From Mikania micrantha (taxonomy: Eukaryota; Streptophyta; Magnoliopsida; Asterales; Asteraceae), in assembly GCA_009363875.1 (NCBI GenBank), contig CM018692.1:93524137-93588136 (forward strand): a stretch of DNA of 64,000 nucleotides, read 5' to 3'. Under the pieces are notes generated by a model that was not told where the DNA came from, did no database searches, and was given only the letters and a program-made list of their open reading frames with translations. Positions 45,262-56,162 of this stretch are shown piece after piece. The first letter of the stretch is position 1, and each line of letters opens with the position of its first letter. Made by a program: the position numbers and the translations under genes.

Positions 45262-46530
45262 ATGATAAGAGATTTTCCTGAGGTATTCTGAGTTGATTTG
45301 CCGGGGATTTCAAAAGAGCGTCAAGTGGAATTTATAATTGACCTTGTACCTGGTGCAAACCCAGTCGCCAAATCTCCATACAGACTTGCGCCTTTGAAGT
45401 TACAAGAGTTGGTGAGTCAATTACAAGAATTATCTGATAAAGGATTCATTCGCAAGAGCCATTCACCATGAGGTGCAGCGGTCCTGTTTGTCAAGAAGAA
45501 AGACGGGTAATTCCGAATGTGCATCGATTATCGCGAATTGAATAAACTCACTATCAAGAATTGATATCCACTGCCACGCATACATGATCTCTTTGATCAA
45601 CTTCAAGGCTCGGCATGGTTTTTGAAGATTGACCTTCGATCTAGGTATCATCAGCTTCGCGTTCATGATGAAGATATTCCCAAGACAAGCTTTAGAACAA
45701 GATATGGATTTCATGAACCAAGTCTTCAGGACATACTTGGATAAGTTTTTAATTGTGTTCGTAGATGATATATTGATATACTCCAAGAGAAAAGAAGAAC
45801 ACGAACAACATCTTAAATTTATTTTGGAGATCTTGAGAAAAGAACAACTGTACGCCGAATTCTCCAAGTGTGAATTTTGATTTAAGGAAGTTGAATTCTT
45901 AGGTCACATAGTTAATAAGAATGGTGTTCACGTAGATCCTGCAAAGATAGAAGCTGTGGAGAATTGGAGTACACCGAAGACACCAACGGAGATTTGTTCT
46001 TTCCTTGGACTTGCCGGTTACTATCAACAGTTCATTTCGAATTTCTCCCGAATTGTTGTACCCCTCACTTCCTTACTCAAAAGGATAGGCCTTACGAGTA
46101 GGGACTGAAGCAAGAAGAAACATTTCAGAAATTGAAGCAGAAGCTTTGTGATGCTCCTGTCTTAACCTTGCAAGATGGCAAGAATTACTTTGTGGTTTAC
46201 TGTGATACGTACAACCAATGTCTCAGTTGTGTACTCATGCAACGAGAAAAGGTTGTGCCATATGCATCAAGACAATTGAAAATCCACGAAAAGAACTACA
46301 CTACTCACGACTTGGAACTTGGTGTAGTCGTGTTTGCTTTAAAGATATGGAGACATTATCTTTATGGTACTAAGTGTGTAGTCTTCACAGACCATAAGAG
46401 TTTGCAACATATTCTTAACCAAAAGGAACTCAATATGAGACAATGGAGATGGGTTGAACTGTTAAATGGTTATGACTATGATATTCGCTACCATCCTGGC
46501 AAAGCGAATGTACTAGCAGATGCGCTTAGT
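45262..46530 (+). pseudogene. pol: Gypsy A RT and RNase H
   Basis: RT begins with FPEVF, then VEFIIDLVPGANPVAKSPYR, FVKKKDG, FRMCIDYRELNKLTIKN and WFLKIDLRSRYHQL. After TSFRTRYG the frame jumps straight to FMNQVF and the catalytic FVDDILIYSK (~45757), so ~16 residues around VMPFGLTNAP are deleted with a frameshift. Then AEFSKCEF, EFLGHIVNKNG and FLGLAGYYQQFI with stops. RNase H (46132 on): FVVYCDTYNQCLSCVLMQR, THDLELGVVVFALKIWRHYL, VFTDHKSLQHILNQKELNMR and HPGKANVLADALSHK. Closest relatives in the window are elements E and G. Confidence 0.9.
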
Positions 46531-47725
46531 CATAAAAGTCATGTTCAAATGCATAGAGTCCGAGTGCACAATAATCTCTACAATGACATTCTGGTAGCCC
46601 AACAAACCTCATTGGCTCAAGGCAGCCTACATGATAAGATTGCCTGTGGGGATGAATTTCAATTGGAAACCAAATATGATAGTTTGATGTATTATTTGAA
46701 TCGGTTGTTGATACTGAATCGAGATGATATTAGGATGAAAATCATGAATGAAGCACATAAGTCTCGATAGTCAATACATCCAGGGGCTGACAAGATGTAC
46801 CAAGACCTCAGAGTCTTGTACTGGTGGCCTGGAATGAAGAAGGATATAGTTGAGTATGTGGCCAAATGCCTTAACTGTGCAAAAGTCAAGGCTGAACACC
46901 AGTGACCTTCGGGATTGTTAGTACAACCAAAAATACACATGTGGAAGTGGGAGAATATCTCAATGGATTTTATTACCAAACTCCCACGAACTGCAAGTGG
47001 TCATGATAGTGTATGGGCGATAATTCATCGGTTAACTAGTTCAGCTCATTTCCTACCGATACACGAAACTTACCCTGTGCGGAAGTTAGCTCGTATCTAT
47101 GTTGGTGGGATTGATAGCCGACATGGAATTCCCTTAAGCATAATATCGGATCATGATGCTCGTTTCACGGCACGATTTTGGGAATCTCTTCATGACACTT
47201 TTGGAACACTATTGGATCTTAGCACCAGTTATCATCCTCAAACTGATGGACAGATGGAGCGGACGATCCCGACACTAGAAGATATGTTAATTGCTTGTGT
47301 CATCGACTTCGGTGGCAACTGGGATAGCCATCTACCTTTAGTTGAGTTCTCGTACAACAACATTTATCACGCGAGCATTGGTATGGTGCCATTTGAAGCT
47401 CTTTACAGTAGCAAATGTAGGTCACCTATCTGTTGGACCGAGGTCGATGAATCGCAGATCACCGGTCCCGAGATCATTCAAGAAACGACTGGCAAGATTC
47501 ACCAAATCCGCGATAACCTGTTAGCTGCTCGCAACCGACAAAAGAGTTACGCGGATAAACATCGTAAATATTTAGAGTTTCAAGTTCCGGATATGGTATT
47601 ACATAAAGTCTCATCATGGAAGGGAGTTGTACACTTCGGATATCGTAAATCTTTAGAGTTCCACGTTAGGTTGGTCCTTTTAAGATTCTTGAATGAATCG
47701 AGAAGGTTGCCTACTAACTAGAACT
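46531..47725 (+). pseudogene. pol: Gypsy A integrase
   Basis: HHCC zinc region: NEAHKSR, stop at 46768, SIHPGADKMYQDL, YWWPGMKKDIVEYV and CLNCAKVKAEHQ. Catalytic core D,D,E all present: ISMDFITKLPR, SIISDHDARFTARFW and PQTDGQMERTIPTLED. Then FEALYSSKCRSPICWTEVDE and RNRQKSYADKHRKYLEFQVP. A stretch after KVSSWKGVVHFG is scrambled and ends in a stop at 47719. Apart from one stop and the tail it is the best-preserved enzyme of the element. Confidence 0.9.
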
Positions 47726-48020
47726 TCCTCCTGAACTCAATAGCGTTCATCTGACCTTCCACATGTCGAAACTGAAGAAATGCTTAGCTGATGAGGATCT
47801 TCAGGTATCGCTTAATGATATTCATATCGACGATACCATGCACATCGTTGAGAAACCAGTCGAGATCATGTATCGTGATGTTAAGAAACTCAAGCGCACT
47901 CGGAGTCCAATCGTCAAAGTACGTTGGGAGTCGAAGCGTGGTCCAGAATTCACCTGGGAATGAGAAGATCAGATGAAGCTTAAGTATCCACACTTGTTTG
48001 TTACAAATACTTCTAGTTGA
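47726..48020 (+). pseudogene. Gypsy A chromodomain (C-terminus of pol)
   Basis: LPPELNSVHLTFHMSKLKKC, then EKPVEIMYRDVKKLKRTRSP and IVKVRWESKRGPEFTWE, TGA, DQMKLKYPHLF. The VKVRW...GPEFTWE block is the chromodomain-like end found in Tekay/Del chromoviruses, thought to guide integration through chromatin marks. One in-frame stop at 47961. Confidence 0.88.
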
Positions 48021-48043
48021 ATTTCGGGATGAAATTCACTCAA

Positions 48044-48054
48044 CTTGGGGAGAC
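48044..48054 (+). other. Polypurine tract of gypsy A
   Basis: CTTGGGGAGAC directly before TGTAACATCAC; preceded by the common gypsy context ATTTCGGGATGAAATT. Confidence 0.85.
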
Positions 48055-51000
48055 TGTAACATCACTACTTTTCAGGTAATAATCATTGCACAGATATCAT
48101 TAATGATAGAACATATTATGTTTATTGAATTATTTGACTATGTATGGAGATATGAACATTGATTTACATTTATTAAAACACACAACTAACACGCGTGAAA
48201 CACTAGGAAGTCATAGTTTACAATATAATTAGACAGATCCAAAGTGTATACTGTAGTTTTGCGCATATGATATGTCTTTGTTTATTTCAGTATTGGTATT
48301 AGTGTAGGATTCTATCACCAAATATAGGCAAGGGCATAGGTCATGGTCTATCAAAGAGGTGGTGGGCTGCGGCTGGATAAGTTGCGACTAATTCCTACGT
48401 ATGCCCTATACATAAACTTTATTCAGTTTATCATGAGTATGTCGGTGATATGACTTGGTGAGGAGAATATGAGTTTTCGTTGTGAGTTGTAAAGGATAAG
48501 GTTCTATCACTAAATATAGGGAAGGACACATGGTCATGGTTTATCGAAGTGGTGGTGGGCAGGCGCCTGATGGGTTGCGACTGACTTCTAAGTATGCCCT
48601 ATACATAAACTTACTTCTGTCTACCATGGATTTGTCAGTGTTAGGATTTAGTGAGGAGAATTCTTGGAAATTTGGATTTGGTAAACACATTAAAATAATA
48701 ATGATAATGAAAACATTTAAGCGTTGGTGAGGACACAAATACAATTGAAAATGCTAATGTTATTTCGGAAAGGTCAACCGAACAGTGTGTTCAAGTGAGT
48801 GACGATTCACACGAATACATCTATTAGGAATAATAATTCTGAAACGATATTCCATAAATTTTTAAATCAAGTTGGAATACGATACGAGCGTTATGTTTGT
48901 AAAGGTGACGATCTTTACAAATATAAACATAAGTTACGCGTTCCAACGAGATAACCAAATTAAATATTTTTACGATATTTAAAATAATAAAAAGAATTTA
49001 AAAACTTTTACTAGGGATTACCACTTTAAAAGATTTGAAATAAAATAATTTTATAAAACGTTTTCTAATTTAAAAGTTTTTTATGCAAAACCGAGTAAAT
49101 GAAACGTTAACTCCTAAACGACAATAACCGAACACACGGAATTGACCAGGACTATAAAAGGGATGGATCACCTTTTCTTCTTCACTTTCTTGAAGCACAC
49201 ACTCTCTCTCCCTAAACCCTTTAGCTTGAATTATGTTCCAATACATTGATCCACTCGTGTAGAACAAGAACCCACGAAGAAGACGAGCTCATTCAGCCTC
49301 GATCTAGGTAGATTTGAGTGATTTATTTTGGATTTTTCTTGAAAAACAACCGATTGACCACACTGCCTTTATAACTAATTTTCCACCTAAAAGCACCTTA
49401 GTCGAGCAATTTAGGAACTGGATTGCAATATTGAATGAACCTGCATCAAAATTTGTTGAACATGGCTAATTGAGGAAGAAGCTCCCATCGACATTATCAA
49501 TATCGATTGGAGGGAGGGGGTCGTTGAACTTGTCATCGATACTAAGGAGTATCGATACTAACTTGTGAAGATGAAAGTATCGGTGGTAAACTTGGAACTA
49601 CTAGTATCGACAAATTGCAAGGATCATCGAACTTGTTATGTCCATATTGTTAGCATCGACAGGAGGTCCATCGAAGTTGATACAGTCGATGGTATGCTCA
49701 TCGATACTACCACCCCATGAATACATATCATCGATACTGGTCATCTAGCATTATCGATACTGATCCCATCATACTTAATACCATCGAACCTATATTATCG
49801 ACAGAAGCTTGAACAAAATGTTAGTCTCGATGGACACCCAATCAACCAACTCCACCAGTTTTATAATAATTTAAACTAACAAAACCTTTACATGATTTAT
49901 GCATGTATAAATATTTTTCTACTACCTTTGTGATATGGACCAAAATTTCATATTTACATAGTCTTACGCATGTATGTGTATAAAACATGATCCTTTCTAC
50001 AAATACACACATAATAAGTTGACGTAATCAAATCTTAAGGATTAATGATTAAGTCCCCTTTGTTCAAACTTAATAAGGAATTAATTCGTTATCACTGGAA
50101 GTAAATCACATAGTTAGTGGCACAGCCTTTGAATACGAAAAATAATCGAATAAACACAACTTATTTATAAAACATAAGTATTAATAAGTACCACACGCAT
50201 TAAATATAGGTTGTTGAATATTTGTTGATTCCACATCACTGAGCGTGCAGTCTACGACACATAAATATTAAACATCACCTGTGAGTTCTCATAACCCCCT
50301 TTTTAATCTTTTGCTTTTAAACTCGAGGGGTGGAACATGTATATTTAAACCCTTATACTTTCATATAACACATGTGGAACTTGGATGTCATTGACGTATA
50401 GTCACTAGACTCGCATTTACCTGAACCACCATTGGTTTCGGTCCTCCGCGATGATTACACTGTTGATTGAGTTAACTACGGTCCTCCGAAGTTATTAGGA
50501 TTATCTCTTACGCATATGGAACTACAGTTGGTTGAGTTGACTTCGGTCCTCCGCGGTGATTCCCTACACAGTTGATTGAGTTGACTTCGGTCCTCCGCGG
50601 TGTTTTATTTTTACTGCCGAAGTTATTAGGATTATCTCTTACGCATAGGATAAACTCATTATTGTTGATTGATTGTTAGAATGGTATCTGTTGATTTGAT
50701 TGAACTTATTTGAATAACATGTTGATATGCTTGTTAGTGTAGTTACAGGATATGAACATCTTTACATGTTCACATGTGTTTATTAAACTCTAATAATTAT
50801 TTTTGTGTGTGTTAAAACTTATTATTGCTCACCAACTACGTTTGTAGTTGACTTTTGATTTTTACATGTTTCAGGAAATAAGGAGAAATAGGGAATATAA
50901 CTCTACATCTTTTGGGATATCATCACATAAGGTCTTGGACTTAGCTAATTTAACTGGATCACTCAAGACTAGAATTTAGTTAACTTAGCTATATCTTCTG

Positions 51001-51162
51001 TGTATTTTTTTGAAATTGTTTCATGATAAACAAGATTTTTATGTAAATACTTTAATTGATTACATGATATGTGCTGATACATTTTAGTTGCCCACGAGCT
51101 TTTAACCAATCTGCGCATTCCTCGTGGCATCTCGATGATTCCACCGTCGGTCGGGTGTTACA
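48055..51162 (+). mobile_element. 3' LTR of gypsy A, 3,108 bp
   Basis: TGTAACATCACTAC ... TCGGGTGTTACA. It carries two copies of the 60-bp module (48357, 48548), TATAAAAG at 49153, a 49.48-49.83 kb stretch rich in ATCGATACT words in both orientations, and three to four TTGACTTCGGTCCTCCGCGG units at 50430-50610. The last two blocks are missing or reduced in the 5' LTR. Confidence 0.92.
49153..49160 (+). promoter_or_regulatory. TATA box in the 3' LTR of A
   Basis: TATAAAAG in GGACTATAAAAGGGATGG, same as in the 5' LTR at 26165. Confidence 0.6.
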
Positions 51163-51512
51163 CCATTTTATACTTGTGTTTCAACGAATGTTGTAATTCT
51201 TTGGCAGTTGTGATTTTTCAATACACGTTATACAAAACATCCACAAGCCCATTTAACACATAGTTACGACAAAAGTACTCGGTATATTTCCATGACTCCA
51301 CAACGCTCACAGCTTGAACATCGGTCGCTACTTCGCCAGCATGAGAAGGAGATTCAGTCAAGAACCTCTCAACAACATCTTTTGTTTCCAGCTTTTAAAG
51401 TTCAAACTAGAAAACATTTCTTGTTTCTCACCATGATCGTTAACAGTTTGGGCCTCTTGAGTACCAACTAATGGTCCCAAGACAGTTAAGTAGCAGGAGT
51501 TGTCATTTACGA
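51163..51512 (-). pseudogene. gag: Copia H gag N-terminal part
   Basis: Minus-strand translation, over two frames, gives NFKSWKQ-like sequence, then RFLTESPSHAGEVATDVQAV, SVVESWKYTEYFCRNYVLNG, LVDVLYNVY and KITTAKELQHSLKHKYK. This is the typical copia gag start, where DAWK..DFLCRNYILNGL..LYNVY is followed by KTSKELWESLEKKYKTEDAG. It stops exactly at the LTR of A, and its next residues (TED...) are found at 25062. In-frame stops show it was already decaying or decayed later. Confidence 0.8.
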
Positions 51513-51654
51513 AAAAACAAGAATCCTACAAAGAAATTAAAATTTGAAATACTAGTTTACAAAAACCGAAAAACAATCTTTAATCAAAGTTTTATAACAG
51601 TGATTAATTTTAACACGGAACTAAGAACAGTGTTTTAAGTCTGTTTTAAGCTTG

Positions 51655-52440
51655 TAGTACAAACGCTCATAAATTTGTAATTAAATTTTTATTATAATTT
51701 GGTATAGAAAACAAAAATAAGAAGAAGAGCATTACACGAACAAAAATAAATCGCAGTTATTATTTGAAATAAAATAAAATAAACATAAACTGAAATACAA
51801 AAAGATAAGTAGGAAGAAAAACAAGAAAATCTTTCTAGCTGAGGATTTATGTTGAACAGAAGTCCCTTAAAGCATATTTCGAGCTACCAAGGTAAGCTCA
51901 TCTATCTCCTGGGGTACAAAAGCTGAAGCAGATGCATTGCTGGAATTAACCTCAACCTGAAAACAAGAGCGTAGTCGATCAATCGTTTGAGAGATAGCTA
52001 TTACAGAGGTTACTAACAAGACAACCAAGTCTTGTATGTATATTGTGGTTTGCATTTCAAAAGAGTCGCGGATTGGAATTCTAAAACGTCTGGAATACAA
52101 ATCACTTGAAACAGCTGATTTAATGTATTAAAAACCAAACGTGAATGACTGTTGAGTTGAAACACCCGCACACTAGTCAAACCTGAACCACCAACCCGAA
52201 TCTGATCAAAAGTAGTAAAACCCACTCTGAAGCGGCTCGTGACGATGCGAAGTGCAAAATGGGTCATCAAAACATCACATTACACCCATAGGCCGGGACT
52301 ACGGACCAGGTCCCGAGCATGGACGCGTCGGATGCTTCGCTGCCTCCTGACTGTTACTAGGTATGTCTCGTTATATTGGAATACTATATTATAACAACTC
52401 TTACTTATAAACCAACAAATTAGTTGTCTTTAATTCAATG
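51655..52440 (-). mobile_element. LTR of copia H (5' side)
   Basis: On - it reads U3 (with CGACGCGTCCATGCTC and GTTTCAACTCAACAGTC), a decayed TATA region near 52030, ACAAGACTTGGTTGTCTTGT, then R-U5 with GTCGAGGTTAATTCC-like sequence, and gag begins ~140 bp later. Homologous copies lie at 24050-24560 and 52610-53105. Exact ends were not found. An alternative reading of the open stretch 52100-51867 as an exon cannot be excluded. Confidence 0.55.
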
Positions 52441-52609
52441 TGGTAATCAATTTACATATTTATTATAAAATTAATGTACCACATAAATTTGAGCATCGAT
52501 ATCTCATTTATCTTAGTTCTGTTTTGGATGCCAATTACTTCATTATGATCCTCCCGCATAATAGAACTTAAACGCAATTTACAATAACCAAATTTGTAAC
52601 ATATATGAA

Positions 52610-53105
52610 GGTAAACGTGTCTGTCTCCCAGAGTACTACAACCGAAGCAGATGCACTGGCGGAATTAACCTCGACCTGAAAACAAGAGCGTTGCCTATTG
52701 ATCGTTCGAGAGAAAATAGTTACAGTGGTTACTAACAAGACAACCAAGTCTTGTATTTATACTGTGTTTTGCACTCAAAAAAACCGATTTAGTATATTAA
52801 AAACCGAACGTTATTGACTGTTGAGTTGAAACACCCGTATACCAGTCTAACCCGAACCGCCAACCAGAATCGGGTCAAAAAAATGTAAAACCGATTATGA
52901 TGCGGCTCGCAGCGATGCGAAGGGCAAGTTGCGCCATCCAAACGCCACATTACGCCCATCGGCCTCGACCACGGACCAGGTCCTGTTCCCAGAAGCGGGC
53001 ACCGGCACGTCGGATGCTTCGCGCCCTCTTAACTGTCACCGAATATGTCTTGTTATATTGGAATATTATAATATAACAACCCTTACTTATAAAACAACAA
53101 ATGAT
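52610..53105 (-). mobile_element. Second, partial copy of the copia H-type LTR
   Basis: Same order of words as 51890-52440: GAAGCAGATGCACTGGCGGA, ACTAACAAGACAACCAAGTC, GGACCAGGTCC, CGTCGGATGCTTCGC, TTGTTATATTGGAATA. On - it has a better TATA (GTATAAATAC at ~52755). The U5 end is missing. It lies ~170 bp from the first copy with no internal region between. Confidence 0.6.
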
Positions 53106-53106
53106 T

Positions 53107-53358
53107 TATCTTTAGTTCAACAAAGATCCCACATGAACATTGTGTTAAACCTAATTAACGCCAATCTCATGTTGTTGTATAAGCATCCAACATGGACCTT
53201 GATGTTAAAAGTTAATTAACACCAATCCCATGTTGCCGTGTAAGCATCCAACATGGACCTTGATGTCAAAACTTAATTAACACCAATCCCATGTTTCTGT
53301 GTAAGCATCCAACATGGAATTTGTTCTTTAAAATTAATTAACACAATTCCCATGTTGT
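53107..53358. repeat. 61-bp tandem repeat, about four copies
   Basis: CATGTTG starts at 53168, 53229, 53290 (CATGTTT) and 53351, each followed by TGTAAGCATCCAACATGG and TTAATTAACACCAATCCCAT; the last unit is cut at 53358 by the LTR of E. Confidence 0.85.
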
Positions 53359-54757
53359 TGTAACGTGACCGCTTCCCCTTGATGTGATCACACAGTACTA
53401 ACATCATAATGAATGAATGAATGAATGACTATATCTGGTTGGCTGTGAATGATAAACAATGATTTCTAGGACTTTTATAAAACAGTTGATTTATGTAGTT
53501 CTTTGTAAGACAGATTTTAAGTAAAGGTTTTTGGATAGTCTTTTGATCACTTGTTTACTTCTGAACGCTTTCTTTGTTTTTAAGTTGATTGTATTCAATT
53601 CATGTGGTTCATTTGATTATGTTCATAACCATAAGTAATTGTTAGCATTGTGTATGTTTGTTTTAGTTTGTGTCATGTATAACTTGTTCACAGCCCTTAG
53701 ATGCTATAATATCGACCCACGAATTATTCCTTCAACCTCTACAAATTTCCAGGATTTTGCATGTGTGAACTATAGCTATTTATCCAACTTGTTCTATTCT
53801 TAGGATGTTTAAGAAGCTCATAGGAAGACGGTGAAGTGTCTATTTATTGTGTACCCCAAAAACTCAAAAGATAATGACTAGATCTACCATGTTACACGTC
53901 ATTTGAGCTTGATTTTCCTGTACTTCTCGTTTGTGAACGAATGAAGAAATGTGTTGACACCAAAAACGTGTGATTTGGTGAAGAATTGAAGAAGATAGGT
54001 GGTGGGTTTCTAGATAGAAAAACTACAGAGAGAAAGTTCCGAATTTGTAGTGAGAGAGAGAGAGAGAGATTTCAACTGGTTGGTGGGGGAATAAATGAGG
54101 TTTTTAAGGCTTTTATAGCCCGGGTGCTCATACATGCGTTTGGTCTTGTTCGGTTTCGCTTCAACACATTATTTCACAAACGAAGCTTTAAAACGTTATT
54201 TTCTTTGTAAAATGGTATATTATACTTTTTAGGTGGTAATTCCTAACAAATATTTTAATTATTCTTTTTGTGGTTTTTAAGTTTCGAAATTCTTTATTTT
54301 TAAATGTTTCGTCAGAAAGTTCAACTCACGCACATATTTTTACATATCATCACCTATACAAGCACGACGTTCATTATGCCCTCTAATCTTGTTATCTAAT
54401 TATACGATATCACTTGGAATGTTAAACCCACAGATATATTCGTGTGGATCATCACCCACTTGAATATATTGTTAGTTTAACATCATTGTTGTGTTATCTG
54501 TTTGTTGTTTGATTTTTGTATCCTCACAAATTGTTTATGTTTTATGTGTTGGTATATTTGTTTTCAGTGGCCTATTTGTCGTGTTGTTAGTCATCCAATC
54601 CTTGTTGTCAAGGAATCTATGTTACAACTGTTGTGTTTGATTATACATTTGCTTGTCATTATAGAATCCCACATTGTTTTTGATAAAACGACCTTATAAA
54701 TACATTTAAGTTTTTACAAGTATCGTTCGTACACATCTCTACTGTACAAGTGTTATA
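53359..54757 (-). mobile_element. 3' LTR of Ty3/gypsy element E
   Basis: On - starts TATAACACTTGTACAG (TG changed to TA) after the polypurine tract and ends ...GGTCACGTTACA at 53359. A TATA box lies 650 bp inside. Near 54.43 kb ATATATTCGTGTGGATCATC is the reverse-orientation counterpart of a word in the LTRs of A and B, so E, A and B are related families. Contains (GAAT)n at ~53.41 kb and (GA)n at ~54.05 kb. Confidence 0.75.
54111..54117 (-). promoter_or_regulatory. TATA box of the E LTR
   Basis: TATAAAA on - in GGGCTATAAAAGCC, the same context as in LTR B. Confidence 0.5.
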
Positions 54758-54771
54758 GTATCTCCTAGTTT
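54758..54771 (-). other. Polypurine tract of gypsy E
   Basis: On - AAACTAGGAGATAC precedes the LTR; upstream is the common ATTTCGAGATGAAATTCC context. Confidence 0.7.
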
Positions 54772-54845
54772 AGGGAATTTCATCTCGAAATTACCTAGCT
54801 AAAAATACTGTAAAAAGATAGGGGTACTTGATCTTCATCTGGTCT

Positions 54846-55480
54846 TTAGGTTCCCAGGTGAACTCTGCACCACATTTTGCCCTCCCATCGTAATTTCACG
54901 ATCGCAATTTCGGTATGTTTAAGTTTATTGACTCCATGATCCAAGATTTCTACTGGCCTTTCAACGAATTGCATTTTATTTTGAATCTGGATTTCCTCCA
55001 GTGGAATTTGAACATCATGGTTGGCTAGGCACTTCTTGAGATTAGACACATGAAAAGTTTCGTGAACATTGCTTAACTCGACCAGAACTTTGACTGTAAG
55101 CTACGAGACCTATCTTCTCTAGGATCTCTATGGGCCCAACATATCTAGGAGCAAGTTTTCCCTTCTTCCTAAAACGGATCATGCCTTTCTAGGGGAAAAC
55201 CTTTAATAGGACTCGATCACTGACTATACTCGCGAACTTAAGCGTAGATTGATTGAGATGTTGTCGGTTGTTTCTCGGATGAGTTCAAGTCCTACGAGCT
55301 GTGAGTCACTAACCTCGGTCCAACAGACCGGTGATCGGCACTTTCAACCGTAAAGGGTTTCGGATGGTGTGCAGTGAATGCTTGTATTGTAGCTCTTGTT
55401 GTATGAAAACTCAATGAGTGGATGATGAGTTCCCAGCTTCCTCCAAAGTCGATTACACAAGAACGAAGCATGTCCTCTTA
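54846..55480 (-). pseudogene. Gypsy E chromodomain and integrase tail
   Basis: 55049-54846 reads MSNLKKCLANHDVQIPLEEI, then FVERPVEILDHGVNKLKHTE and IAIVKLRWEGK, with a frameshift before GPEFTWE (read as CRVHLGT). This is the same Tekay-type end as in A (47726-48020). Between 55050 and 55480 the region linking integrase to the chromodomain is in broken frames. The DNA still shows words for KVLVELSNVHETFHVSNLKK-like sequence, but with several stops. Confidence 0.8.
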
Positions 55481-56162
55481 TGTTAGGAGAGCCCCTTCAA
55501 ATCGACCATCGGTTTGAGGATGATACACCATGCTAATATTATCATAAGTTCCCAAAACTTTTTGTAATGATCAGCTAAAGCGAGAAGTGAAACGACTATC
55601 ACGATCGGAAATGATTGACGTTGTTGTTCCATGACATGCAATGTTTTGTTTATGTACAATGTGGACAACTTCTCCTTCTTGTAATCTTCTTGGATTAGGA
55701 GAAAGTAAGCCGATTTGGGGAGTCTATAAGTAGTATCCCAAATGAATTAAAACCTTGAGGGGTTCTAGACAACTTGGCGACGAAATTCATGGAAACTTGC
55801 TCCCAATTCCATTGCATGATTTCAGGTTGCTGCAAAAGTCCCGAATGATTTTGATGTTCAGCTTTGACCTTTGCACATGTCAGACACTTCCTTACATATA
55901 AAGCGATGTCTTTCTTCATTCCAGGCCAATAATAAAAAGTCCTCTAATCTTGATACATCTTATCAGCACCTGGATGAACTGAGTACCAAGACTTATGAGC
56001 CTCGTCACAAATGAGGTTTTTCAGTTCATCTGATTTTGGCACCCGTATACGCCCGTGGAAGCAAAGAACTCCATCGGTTCGGGGTTCTTGTTTTCCTTCG
56101 ACTCCACCATCGAGATTTTTTTCAGTCGATCGTTCATCACCACCTGTTGTTGTGCAATACAA
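55481..56162 (-). pseudogene. pol: Gypsy E integrase
   Basis: 56162-55944 includes RIRVPKSDELKNLICDEAHK and SWYSVHPGADKMYQD. 55919-55695 follows with MKKDIALYVRKCLTCAKVKA and QVSMNFVAKLSRTPQG, where the first catalytic Asp position reads MNF rather than MDF. After a frameshift comes TTSIISDRDSRFTSRF, then ISMVYHPQTDGRFEGALLT with the Glu kept. So the second and third acidic residues are present and the first is Asn. Then EDMLRSCVIDFGGSW. Confidence 0.85.

Larger units (their letters stand above)
25063..51162 (+). mobile_element. Ty3/gypsy Tekay-like element A, complete but nested and broken
   Basis: LTRs 25063-27227 and 48055-51162, primer site at 27231, gag from 28362, then, after the insertion 29084-44223, the rest of gag, protease, RT, RNase H, integrase and a C-terminal chromodomain, with a polypurine tract before the 3' LTR. 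The order PR-RT-RH-IN-chromodomain marks a chromovirus. The flanks CCGTC (25058-25062) and CCATT (51163-51167) differ by two bases; the gag codons of copia H around them imply that each copy of the duplication mutated once. Many stops and frameshifts: non-autonomous now. Confidence 0.9.
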
